Shown here: positions 24,337 to 32,867 of the stretch, one piece after another
Numbering within the stretch: position 1 is the first letter of the stretch
Layout of the letters: each line of letters begins with the position of its first letter
Source: Desulfobacter vibrioformis DSM 8776
GTDB taxonomy: Bacteria; Desulfobacterota; Desulfobacteria; Desulfobacterales; Desulfobacteraceae
Reading direction: 5' to 3'
Assembly: GCF_000745975.1 (NCBI RefSeq)
Contig: NZ_JQKJ01000033.1
Location: forward strand, 1 to 33,195
DNA: 33,195 nt
Program-made: the position numbers and the translations under genes
Notes under the pieces: generated by a model
Database searches by the model: none
What the model was told of the DNA's origin: nothing
The model's input: only the letters and a program-made list of their open reading frames with translations

Positions 24337-26514
24337 ATGAGTCAAAAGGCGACATGGATTATCCTGGCAGTGATCGTATCTGTTTCAGCATTCTGGTTTA
24401 TTTTTACGGGCGGGTTGATTCCGGAACGGCATACGGATCAGGCCCCCCCGGAAACGGAATCCGGCGATCAGGTCATTACGCTGAAATTCGGCCATGACAT
24501 GCCCGAAGCCAGTGCCCAGCATGAGACGGCCATCCGCTATGCTAAAGTCGTAAATTATAAAACCCAGAACCGCATCAAAATAGATGTTTACCCGGCCCAG
24601 TCACTGGGCACAGACCAGAATATGCTTGAAATGGCCCGGGAAGGACAACTGGCCATTATCCTGCCGCCAACAGCCAAGATGACGACCCTTGTCCCGGAAC
24701 TCCAGGTCCTGGATCTGCCGTTTTTATTTCCGGATCGACAGAGCGCGTATGCGGTGCTGGACGGGGCACCGGGCCAGAGCCTGTTAAATAAATTAAAGGA
24801 CCACGGCCTGGTCGGCGTATCGTTCTGGGAAAGTGGATTTAAACAGTTTACAGCCAACCGCCCCATCCGAACCCCCCGGGATTTCCACGGGCTGAATATC
24901 CGGGTGATGAAAAGCCAGGCCATTATGGATCAATACCGGGCCCTGGGTGCCAATCCCATCCCCATTGATTTTCATAAAACCTATCAGGCCCTTGCAGATG
25001 GAACCGTGGACGGTCAGGAGAATCCCCTTGTATCCATTGTGAATATGAAATTTTATGAGGTTCAGCCCTATATGACGATCAGCAACCACGGGTATCTGGC
25101 CCAGGCACTGGTCTTCAGTAAAACCGTTATAGACTCCCTGCCACTGGAAATCCAAAATATTCTTTTGGCCTCGGGGAAAGAAATCGTTTCTTTCGAACGT
25201 CAGGAAATCATGGAAGATGAAAAAAAGTTTTTCAAGACCATCCAGGATTTCGGAACACGTGTCCATCATTTGACAGAGCAGGAAAAAAAGGAATTTCGCC
25301 AATCCTTTGAATCGATTTACCTCAATTACCCGGAAGACAAAGGGAAAAAAATTCTTTCCATGATCCAGAATTTTTTGATCAGAAGGAAGATCACGCAACA
25401 GAATGAGATCGTGATCGGCTTGAATGCGGACATGAACTCCGCCTCAGCCCTTTCCGGAAAGGCCATTCACAGGGGAATGATACTGGCCGTGGATGAAATC
25501 AACCGCTCCGGCGGCATCCTGGGGAAAAAAATCCGCGTGGTTGCCAGGAACAACTCTGGTCTCAGTGCCCGGGGATTGGAAAATCTAAAGGAATTTGCTG
25601 CCATGGACAACCTCCTGGCAGTGATGTGCGGAATATACAGTCCCATTGCCCTTGCATCAATTGATTTTATCCACCAGGAAAAAATTATTTATTTAGATCC
25701 ATGGGCCGCGGCCACAAAAATTGTGGATAACGGACACACGCCCAACTATGTATTCCGGGTTTCCGTCCGGGATGCCGAAGCCGGACCTTTTCTGGTCAGC
25801 AAGGCCCGGAACAGATACAAAAACATTGCCCTGCTTCTGGTCAATGACGGATGGGGCCGGGGGAATGAAAAGGGAATGCTTGCGGCACTGAAGCAGCAGG
25901 GAATGGCTCCCACGGATGTGCAATGGTTTTCCTGGGGGCAGGCAGATATGACCGAACAGCTCTCCGCCATTGAAACATCCGGAGCAGAAGTTATCCTGAT
26001 GGTTTCTCCCGCCGCTGAAGGCGCAACCATCATCAAAAATATGGCTGCCCGGAAAAAGAAACTGCCCATTATATCCCACTGGGGAATTACAGGCGGAATG
26101 TTTTGGGAATCGGTAAAAAAGGAACTGGAAGCCGTAGATCTGAGTTTTCTTCAGACATATTCCTTTTTTGGGGAACAGACCCAGACGGCCCAAAACCTGA
26201 TGGATGAATATTTTAAAATGTTTCAGGTCCAAACCCCGGGGGATATATTTGCCCCGGTAGGAACTGCCCATGCCTATGACCTGGTCAGGTTAATCGCCAT
26301 GGCAGTGGAAAAGGCCCGGACCACGGACCGGTCTTCCGTCAGGGATGCCATGGAGAACCTGGGAGCGTATCCGGGTGTGGTTAAAAATTACAACCCGGCA
26401 TTTACGCCGGAAGACCATGACGCCCTGGGACCTGACTCCTTTCTGTTATGCCGGTACAATGCCACCGGCCACATCATTCCCATTCTCGACATAGACCCTG
26501 AAAAAAACAAATAA
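24337..26514 (+). CDS. Membrane-anchored fusion of TRAP DctP-type and LivK-type ligand-binding domains
   Basis: 725 residues. An uncleaved-looking N-terminal helix (about 7-26) is followed by two complete periplasmic binding modules. Residues about 46-345 are a DctP-type TRAP solute-binding domain (ITLKFGHDMPEASAQHETA, the carboxylate-binding arginine in LNIRVMKS at R189, DGTVDGQENPL). Residues about 356-715 are a LivK/Peripla_BP_6 domain (AIHRGMILAVDEINRSGGIL, VMCGIYSPIALASIDF, and LLLVNDGWGRG). Neither TRAP membrane subunits nor Liv permease genes are near. Instead a histidine kinase starts 11 bases downstream, so this is probably a sensor input and not a transporter part. AAGGAGG precedes the ATG by eight bases. 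Ligands are unknown. Confidence 0.88.
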   Translation: MSQKATWIILAVIVSVSAFWFIFTGGLIPERHTDQAPPETESGDQVITLKFGHDMPEASAQHETAIRYAKVVNYKTQNRIKIDVYPAQSLGTDQNMLEMAREGQLAIILPPTAKMTTLVPELQVLDLPFLFPDRQSAYAVLDGAPGQSLLNKLKDHGLVGVSFWESGFKQFTANRPIRTPRDFHGLNIRVMKSQAIMDQYRALGANPIPIDFHKTYQALADGTVDGQENPLVSIVNMKFYEVQPYMTISNHGYLAQALVFSKTVIDSLPLEIQNILLASGKEIVSFERQEIMEDEKKFFKTIQDFGTRVHHLTEQEKKEFRQSFESIYLNYPEDKGKKILSMIQNFLIRRKITQQNEIVIGLNADMNSASALSGKAIHRGMILAVDEINRSGGILGKKIRVVARNNSGLSARGLENLKEFAAMDNLLAVMCGIYSPIALASIDFIHQEKIIYLDPWAAATKIVDNGHTPNYVFRVSVRDAEAGPFLVSKARNRYKNIALLLVNDGWGRGNEKGMLAALKQQGMAPTDVQWFSWGQADMTEQLSAIETSGAEVILMVSPAAEGATIIKNMAARKKKLPIISHWGITGGMFWESVKKELEAVDLSFLQTYSFFGEQTQTAQNLMDEYFKMFQVQTPGDIFAPVGTAHAYDLVRLIAMAVEKARTTDRSSVRDAMENLGAYPGVVKNYNPAFTPEDHDALGPDSFLLCRYNATGHIIPILDIDPEKNK

Positions 26515-26525
26515 AGACATCCGGG

Positions 26526-28640
26526 ATGAAACATCAGACAGCGCCAAAACACAAACAACTGCAGCAGAAAATCAGGAAAAGCTATCTGGGATTTGTGGCC
26601 GGACTGATGCTGGCCGTTCTCGCGACGGTGTCCTGGGTCCTGGTGACGGAATTGGGAAACGGACTGGAGGACTCTCTTTCAGTAAAAGGGGTTCATATCT
26701 CCCGGCGCATGGATCTGCGCCTGGAATCCCTGCTCGATACCATTAAAAATTTCAGCCGGAACCATTTTATTATCAACGGAATCGTCCATCCCAAGAATCA
26801 GAAAGATTATCTGGGTATCATGGTCGAAGATTTCAGCCATCTCCAGAGTATCAGCGGAATCACCATCCTGGATTACGCTGGAAATCTCATCTCATCAAGT
26901 ATGGTGACCCCGCCGAATTATAAAAGAAGCGTCTACCTGCGCCCGGTCCTGGAAACCGGGAAAAGCATCCAGGAATTCTACGGAAACGGGAACCATCTTC
27001 TGCTGATAGAGCCCATTCTCCATTATGACACCCCCATCGGCGCCGTGGTGGCCGAAGTAGACCTGCTTGACCTGATGACGCGTCTTCTTCCCGAGGATGA
27101 GACGGAATTTTACCGGCTCTATGCCGGTGACCGGATGTTGATTTCCCTGAATTACAAAAAAAATGCCAAATATATCATGGCAGATACAATCGCCGGCCCG
27201 GAAGGAATGGCTATCCTCAACCGCCTGGGTATCCGTATTGAATCCGGTAAGCTTCAGCAGGTTCATTATGAGCCCCTGATTGCCGTCATCATCCAGCTGA
27301 TCTTTATCGGAGTGATTTTTCTTTTACTTGCTGCCTTGATCTCTATCCGTCTGGGCAACAGCTTGGCCCGGCCCGTTTTGAACATGGTGAACAAAGTGCG
27401 TTCCTCTGATGATCTGGACGCCACGGTTTCCTTCAGCCCGGCCGGGACAGGTGATGAACTGGAAATCCTGGCAGAGGCCCTGGACAAAAGAGATGCACAG
27501 CTCAGACAATACCGGGAAAATGCCATGATCCTGCTGGAAAAGAGTGAAGCCCGGAACCGCGCCGTGGTCGATAATCTTCTGGACGGCATCATCACCATTG
27601 ATGAAAAGGCAATTATTGAAACCTTTAATCCGGCAGCGGAAAAAATTTTCGGGTATTCCCGGGAAGAGGTCATTGGCCGGAATGTAAAAATACTGATGCC
27701 GGGTGCCTACCACCGAAACCATGATTCATATATCCAAAATTACCTGACCACCGGCACGAAAAAGATCATCGGCATAGGACGGGAGGTGTCAGGGAAAAGA
27801 AAAGACGGCACTGTTTTTCCCATGGACCTGTCCGTAAATACCATGATGGTCCGGAATCATGAATTATTCACCGGCATCATCCGGGACATCACCCAGCGCA
27901 AACAGGCAGAAGCGCAACTGGTCGAGGCCAAGGAAAAAGCAGAGGAAGCCAATCGGTTAAAATCCGAATTTCTCGATGTTATGAGCCATGAACTGCGCAC
28001 CCCTTTAACGGTGATGCTCGGCAACCTCCCTTTGCTTTCCGATCCCGGGGACATGCCTCCGGCCGAAGAAATCGTTGAGATCGTGGAAGATATAGATGAT
28101 GCAGGACAGCACCTGCGTCAACTGATCAACGATATTCTGGACATCAGTAAAATCGAGGCCGGGCACATGCTTTTGAACCTGGAAGCCCTGGATATGGAAG
28201 CTCTGGCAGATGATTGCATTGCCACGATTCAGGGGTTGGCACAGAAGAAAAATCTCACGCTGGAAAAGTCCGGTCCATCCATCCGTATTACGGCAGATCC
28301 CCTGCGCATAAAACAGGTTCTGTTGAATCTGCTGTCCAATGCAGTGAAATTCACAGACACTGGCAAAATTTGCATAACATTTGAACCGGATCAGGATAAC
28401 GCCCTAATCCGGGTAACGGATACGGGCTGTGGAATTGACTCAGCCAAACAGGAGCAGATTTTTGAAAAATTTACCCAGGCGGACGGCAGCGCCACCCGGG
28501 CAGCGGAAGGAACCGGCCTTGGACTGGCCATAACCAAAAAACTCGTGGAACTTCACGGCGGGAGCATCGGGGTGGAAAGCGTCCCGGGCAAAGGAAGCAC
28601 ATTTTGGTTTTCCCTGCCCCTGGCGTCATCCAGGACCTGA
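26526..28640 (+). CDS. Hybrid-free sensor histidine kinase (Cache, HAMP, PAS, HisKA, HATPase)
   Basis: 704 residues. Membrane helices at about 20-41 and 251-275 enclose a ~210-residue periplasmic domain of dCache type (ISGITILDYAGNLI, YLRPVLETGK, PILHYDTPIGAVVAEVDLLDL). A HAMP linker (about 276-330) and a PAS domain (about 341-457, NLLDGIITIDEKAIIETFNP, FPMDLSV) come next. The kinase core has the phospho-acceptor histidine H488 in FLDVMSHELRTPL, the N box VLLNLLSNAVKFTD, the G1 box DTGCGID and the G2 box GTGLGLAI. No receiver domain is attached. It lies 11 bases after the binding-protein fusion and about 100 before the GGDEF regulator, its likely partners. The start has only a weak ribosome-binding site, suggesting coupling. 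Confidence 0.93.
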   Translation: MKHQTAPKHKQLQQKIRKSYLGFVAGLMLAVLATVSWVLVTELGNGLEDSLSVKGVHISRRMDLRLESLLDTIKNFSRNHFIINGIVHPKNQKDYLGIMVEDFSHLQSISGITILDYAGNLISSSMVTPPNYKRSVYLRPVLETGKSIQEFYGNGNHLLLIEPILHYDTPIGAVVAEVDLLDLMTRLLPEDETEFYRLYAGDRMLISLNYKKNAKYIMADTIAGPEGMAILNRLGIRIESGKLQQVHYEPLIAVIIQLIFIGVIFLLLAALISIRLGNSLARPVLNMVNKVRSSDDLDATVSFSPAGTGDELEILAEALDKRDAQLRQYRENAMILLEKSEARNRAVVDNLLDGIITIDEKAIIETFNPAAEKIFGYSREEVIGRNVKILMPGAYHRNHDSYIQNYLTTGTKKIIGIGREVSGKRKDGTVFPMDLSVNTMMVRNHELFTGIIRDITQRKQAEAQLVEAKEKAEEANRLKSEFLDVMSHELRTPLTVMLGNLPLLSDPGDMPPAEEIVEIVEDIDDAGQHLRQLINDILDISKIEAGHMLLNLEALDMEALADDCIATIQGLAQKKNLTLEKSGPSIRITADPLRIKQVLLNLLSNAVKFTDTGKICITFEPDQDNALIRVTDTGCGIDSAKQEQIFEKFTQADGSATRAAEGTGLGLAITKKLVELHGGSIGVESVPGKGSTFWFSLPLASSRT

Positions 28641-28740
28641 TGTGCCGTAAAAGATCTTTGTATGCTGGGTGTTCGGTTGAACTTTTTACGGGGTCACCAA
28701 TTTTTAGACAGACAGGGGTAATTCCTGACGGAGCAGACAT

Positions 28741-29607
28741 ATGAACAAGATACTGATTGTGGATGATAATGAAAAAACACGGACCATGCTCAAACGCCAT
28801 CTGAAAAAGGAAAAGTATGAAATTTTTGAAGCCAAGGATGGTTTTGAAGCTCTGAAAATCGTTGAAACCGACAAGCCCGGGGTCATTCTTCTGGATGTTA
28901 TGATGCCGAAAATCAGCGGGATGGACGTATGCCGGCGTATCCGGGCCAGGCATGACAGTGACCTGTTCCACATCATCATGCTCACCGGGGTTGCCACGGC
29001 CGAAAGCAAGGTATCCGGACTGGATATGGGGGCAGATGATTATGTGACCAAACCCTTTGACATTGTGGAACTGCTTGCCAGGATCCGGGTGGGATTTCGT
29101 TCCGTTGCCAACCGGAAACAGGCAATAATTGACAACCTGACCCAGGTTTATAATAGAAATTTTTTCACTGCCTATTTAAAAAAAGCCATAGAACAGGCAC
29201 ATCGGTACAATTATGATCTGTCCCTGATCCTTACGGATATTGATCACTTCAAAAAGGTTAATGACACCCACGGCCATTTGGCCGGGGATAAAATTCTGAC
29301 AGAAATGGGATCCCTTTTGAAAAAATTCTGCCGGGCCTCGGATCTGGCGGTGCGGTGGGGCGGGGAAGAGTTTATCATTGTGATGCCGGAAACCAATATT
29401 GCCGGCGGGACAGTCCTGGCGGAAAAAATAAGAGCAGGGGTCGCTGCTCATGATTTTCCGGTGGTTTCAGGCATAACTGCCAGTTTTGGTGTGGCAACCC
29501 TGAAAAAAGAGGGGGCGGACAGACTATTGAAGGATGCTGATGAAGCGCTATATACGGCAAAAGAAAATGGAAGAAACCAGGTGGTCACCTATAGCGAAGA
29601 AGGATAA
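28741..29607 (+). CDS. Response regulator with GGDEF output (diguanylate cyclase)
   Basis: 288 residues. Receiver domain 1-120 with acidic pocket D8/D9, phospho-acceptor D52 in LLDVMMP and K104 in YVTKPFD. The GGDEF domain (about 125-285) has an intact active site RWGGEEF (207-211) and catalytic TDIDHFKKVND, so it should make c-di-GMP from two GTP. The feedback I-site RASD (198-201) lies exactly five residues before GGEEF, so product inhibition is expected. This is the PleD/WspR style of output. It follows the histidine kinase by 100 bases and is the natural phosphate acceptor. GGAG lies nine bases before the ATG. Confidence 0.94.
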   Translation: MNKILIVDDNEKTRTMLKRHLKKEKYEIFEAKDGFEALKIVETDKPGVILLDVMMPKISGMDVCRRIRARHDSDLFHIIMLTGVATAESKVSGLDMGADDYVTKPFDIVELLARIRVGFRSVANRKQAIIDNLTQVYNRNFFTAYLKKAIEQAHRYNYDLSLILTDIDHFKKVNDTHGHLAGDKILTEMGSLLKKFCRASDLAVRWGGEEFIIVMPETNIAGGTVLAEKIRAGVAAHDFPVVSGITASFGVATLKKEGADRLLKDADEALYTAKENGRNQVVTYSEEG

Positions 29608-29677
29608 ATACGAAAAGCAGAACATGGTCTCCATACCATTGTGAACTGGGAACAAAGGGCATTGTTGCTCTGTTGGA

Positions 29678-32600
29678 TCAGGGCTCTGCGATCGTCCAGA
29701 ATATCCGTTGAAAAAAAGACACCCCGTCATGGACAACATGGATCAGCACCGGAACGATAAACAAAGTGACCGGGGTGGCGATCAATTCTCCCCAGGCCAG
29801 AGATATGGCCGCAGGGATCAGGTACTGGGCCTGTTCCGAAGATTCGGACAACAGGGGTATCAATCCGCAGACCGTGGTCAGGGTGGTGAGAATGATGGCC
29901 TGGAAACGGATTTTTCCGGCTTTCATCAGGGCCTGAAAGCAGGACGGCGAAGAAGGCGCAAGCTCGTTGTAGCAGATGAGTAAAACCAGGCTGTCATTGA
30001 CCACCACGCCGGTAACGGCCAGCATGCCGAAAAAGGAGAGTATGCTCAAGGGGATACCCATGATCCAGTGACCAATCACGGCGCCTACAAAACCAAAGGG
30101 AATCACTGACATGATGACCAGGGGCTGCCAGTAGGATTTCAGCGGTACAGCCAGCAAGGCGTAAATCAGGAACAGGATCATGATCAGGGCGCCAATCAGG
30201 CCGCCTTTCATCTCATCTTTCTCTTCCTGTTCACCGGCCATTTTGATGGACAACTGAGGATACAGCGCGTTGAGTTTTGGCGCGATTTTTTCGTAGATCA
30301 GTTTTACTGCCTCATCAGGGCTGATCACATCTTTATCCAGAGCGGCCTGAACCTGGACCACGCGATGCCCGTTCTGCCGGGCAATGGCGCTGGGTGTGTA
30401 ACCGGATTCAATGGTGGACACCAGGGACAGGGGAACCCATCGGTCCTGATCGGTTTGAATGCGGGTCGCCAGCAGATCCTGCATGTAGCGGCGCCGGTCC
30501 TCCCGGTACTGGATCATGACCTTGACTTCTTCGGTGCCGCGCTGCACACGCTGTACTTCCAGACCGCCGAAGGCATCACCGATCTGTGCGGCCAGGTCAG
30601 CGGTTGTCAGCCCCAGGTGGCGGGCTTCGGGCTTGAGGCGCAGGCGGAGCTGGGGACTGCCTTGATTCAGGTCGTCGCGGAGGTCATGAATACCATCCAC
30701 CTTGCCAAGCGCTGCGGTAAAACCCTTGACCGCAGCCTTTAAAACAGAATCCTCCGGTGCGCTCAGTTCAACGATAAAGCCCCCTCCGGTTTCAAACGAC
30801 CCGCTGAAGGTCAGGGTCTCGATACCTTCCAGTGTGCCCACCTGTTTGCGCCAGCGGCGCAGGGTCTCCAGGGTATCCAGGCGCCGATCTGTTTCGGGTT
30901 GGAGTTCCGCGTATATTTCGGCGCTGGTCGGCCCGTCCACGCCGGTCATGATACGGGCAATGGGCGGTTTGTCGGTATCAAGCTCGGCCATGGCTTCCTC
31001 ATTGAGCGTTTTTGCGACCTTTTCAATGGTTTCGAGGTGGGCCACGATCAGGTCCGATGGCGATCCGCTCCGGGTTTTAAGCTTAACCGTGATAATCTGG
31101 CCAGGAACTTCCGGGAAAAAAACCGTCTTGATCCAGCCGTTGAAAATCAGGCCGTAACTGCACAAGGCGATGGTCAGCAGGATAACCAGCGCGGCATAGC
31201 GCTGGTTGAGGGTAATCCGCAAAAGCGGCCGGTACAGGCGGTCTCTGACGAAAGCCATCAGGTCGCCGGCAAAATTCTGCACCTTGTTCCATAGACGGGC
31301 CGGGTGAAAGCCTTTGGCGGTTGTTCGTGGCTTGTCCATACGAATGCCCGCCAGATGTGCCGGCAGAATCAGCTTGCTTTCCAGCATGGAGGACAGAACT
31401 GAAATAATAACCACCCCCGCGAAACTGGCAAATATTTTGCCGATCTCATTGTCGATGAGCAGCAGCGGATAAAAAGCCGCAACGGTCGTGAAACAACCGA
31501 AAACCGTGGCGGTTGACACGCGCTGCACACCCTGGATGGTGCCGGCCACTGCATCGCCAGTCTCCCTGCGGGCCGCAAAAACGCTCTCGCCCACCACAAT
31601 GGCGTCATCCACCAGGATGCCCAGGACAATAATCATCCCAAAGGTGGTGATGTCGTTGAGCGAATAGCCGAGAAACCGCTCGCCCATCAGCATCAGGGCG
31701 CAGGACAGGGAGATCGGAATACCCATGGCCACCCAGAACGCCAGCTTGACATTGAGAAAAAGAGTCAGCAGCACAAACACGATCAAAAGCCCCTGCCAGG
31801 CATTGGAGGCCAAGAGCGCCAGCCTGGCCTGCATATAGGGCGCCTGTGCGGCCCAGATGTCCACCTCGATTCCCTGGGGCAGCCGGGGGCGGATCTTGTC
31901 GATCACTTCGCGTGCAGCCTTGTTGATTTCAATCAGGTCTCCTTTTTCTCCGCTGTAAACCAGCATGCCCACCGAGGGTTTGCCCTGGAACCGGGCAAAA
32001 TACGGCTCGGTTTCAAAGCCGTCCATCACGGTGGCGACGTCCCGGACCAGGAGTCTTGAGCCGTTAGCCAGGGTGCGCAGCCCGATGGCGGAGAATTCCT
32101 CATAGGAACCGGCCTTGTGGTCGGCTCGGATAATGATCTTGCCGCTGGTGCTTTCGATGCTGCCAATGGAATAGTCCAGGGAGGCCTTGTTGATGGCGTC
32201 GGCTACCCCCACCAGGGTCATGCCATGGGAACGCAGCCGGTCCATATCAATCTCGATGCGGATTTCATAGGGTTTTTGTCCGAAAAGTTCTATCTTGGTT
32301 ATCCTGGGATGGGCGAGCAATTCTTCCTTCAGCTCCCGGGAAACCTTTTGCAGCGTAACATCGTCGATCTGGCCGTACACCTGCACAATCAGGGCCATGA
32401 TATTAAATTCCTGCCGTGTTATAACGGGGCGTTCCGCGCGCCCGGGCAGGTTATAAATACTGTCCACCCGCGATTGAATGTCGTTTTTAAAATGGTGAAT
32501 ATCTGTCTTGCTGGTTTTCCGTACAGATACCCTGGCGTATCCCCTTTCTGAAACCGAGGAGATCTTTTTGATCCCGGGCATTCCTTCCAGCGCTTTTTCA

Positions 32601-32803
32601 ATCCTGCGGGTGATGCCTTCGTCCACCTGTTCGGCGCTGGCGCCAGGGTACGCGGTTTCTATGGTGACTGTATTGGTCGGTATGGCTGGAAACCCTTCAA
32701 TGCGGATGGTATAAAGGGTGACCGTCCCCGCGATCAGGACAAGAAGCATCAGCAGATTAGCCGCCACCGGATTCCTGGTAAACCAGGCAGATAAGGTGTG
32801 CAT
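29678..32803 (-). CDS. RND-family efflux permease (HAE1/AcrB-like)
   Basis: 1041 residues, the usual size. It is a proton-driven inner-membrane pump component that works as a trimer with a periplasmic adaptor and a TolC channel. Seen: N-terminal WFTRNPVAANLLMLLVLIAG, the first large periplasmic loop (VTIETAYPGASAEQVDEGIT), the proton-relay aspartates D399/D400 in GILVDDAIVV, a repeat of the whole plan in the second half (LIGALIMILFLIYALLAVP, and VVNDSLVLL in the equivalent relay helix). GAAAGG precedes ATG 32803. Its upstream adaptor gene has been cut by an insertion sequence, leaving a tail that ends three bases before this start, so the pump may have lost its native promoter and partner. 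Substrate is unknown. Confidence 0.92.
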   Translation of the reverse strand: MHTLSAWFTRNPVAANLLMLLVLIAGTVTLYTIRIEGFPAIPTNTVTIETAYPGASAEQVDEGITRRIEKALEGMPGIKKISSVSERGYARVSVRKTSKTDIHHFKNDIQSRVDSIYNLPGRAERPVITRQEFNIMALIVQVYGQIDDVTLQKVSRELKEELLAHPRITKIELFGQKPYEIRIEIDMDRLRSHGMTLVGVADAINKASLDYSIGSIESTSGKIIIRADHKAGSYEEFSAIGLRTLANGSRLLVRDVATVMDGFETEPYFARFQGKPSVGMLVYSGEKGDLIEINKAAREVIDKIRPRLPQGIEVDIWAAQAPYMQARLALLASNAWQGLLIVFVLLTLFLNVKLAFWVAMGIPISLSCALMLMGERFLGYSLNDITTFGMIIVLGILVDDAIVVGESVFAARRETGDAVAGTIQGVQRVSTATVFGCFTTVAAFYPLLLIDNEIGKIFASFAGVVIISVLSSMLESKLILPAHLAGIRMDKPRTTAKGFHPARLWNKVQNFAGDLMAFVRDRLYRPLLRITLNQRYAALVILLTIALCSYGLIFNGWIKTVFFPEVPGQIITVKLKTRSGSPSDLIVAHLETIEKVAKTLNEEAMAELDTDKPPIARIMTGVDGPTSAEIYAELQPETDRRLDTLETLRRWRKQVGTLEGIETLTFSGSFETGGGFIVELSAPEDSVLKAAVKGFTAALGKVDGIHDLRDDLNQGSPQLRLRLKPEARHLGLTTADLAAQIGDAFGGLEVQRVQRGTEEVKVMIQYREDRRRYMQDLLATRIQTDQDRWVPLSLVSTIESGYTPSAIARQNGHRVVQVQAALDKDVISPDEAVKLIYEKIAPKLNALYPQLSIKMAGEQEEKDEMKGGLIGALIMILFLIYALLAVPLKSYWQPLVIMSVIPFGFVGAVIGHWIMGIPLSILSFFGMLAVTGVVVNDSLVLLICYNELAPSSPSCFQALMKAGKIRFQAIILTTLTTVCGLIPLLSESSEQAQYLIPAAISLAWGELIATPVTLFIVPVLIHVVHDGVSFFQRIFWTIAEP

Positions 32804-32806
32804 GGT

Positions 32807-32867
32807 CTACCTTTCTTTCTCTGGTTTGGGCTGAACGAGCAGCCCGCTGGTGAAGCTGGCGTTGGGT
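32807..32867 (-). pseudogene. C-terminal remnant of a gene cut by the insertion sequence (probable RND adaptor)
   Basis: Reading upstream from TAG 32807-32809, an open frame of 19 codons (ending GLLVQPKPEKER) runs back to exactly 32867. The next base, 32868, is the first base of the insertion sequence, where the frame meets a stop. The tail ends three bases before the RND start, the usual position of the membrane-fusion (adaptor) gene, so that identity is inferred from location, not from sequence. The rest of the gene would lie beyond the other end of the insertion, outside the window. Confidence 0.6.

Noticed and set aside
24793-25398. 201-codon open frame antisense to the binding-protein fusion
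   Set aside because: Lies wholly within a gene whose domain motifs are clear on the plus strand; it is a codon-bias shadow.
24337-26514. Binding-protein fusion as a result of a frameshift between two transporter genes
   Set aside because: The frame is continuous with a sensible linker near residues 345-356 and no internal ribosome-binding site or second signal peptide at the junction.
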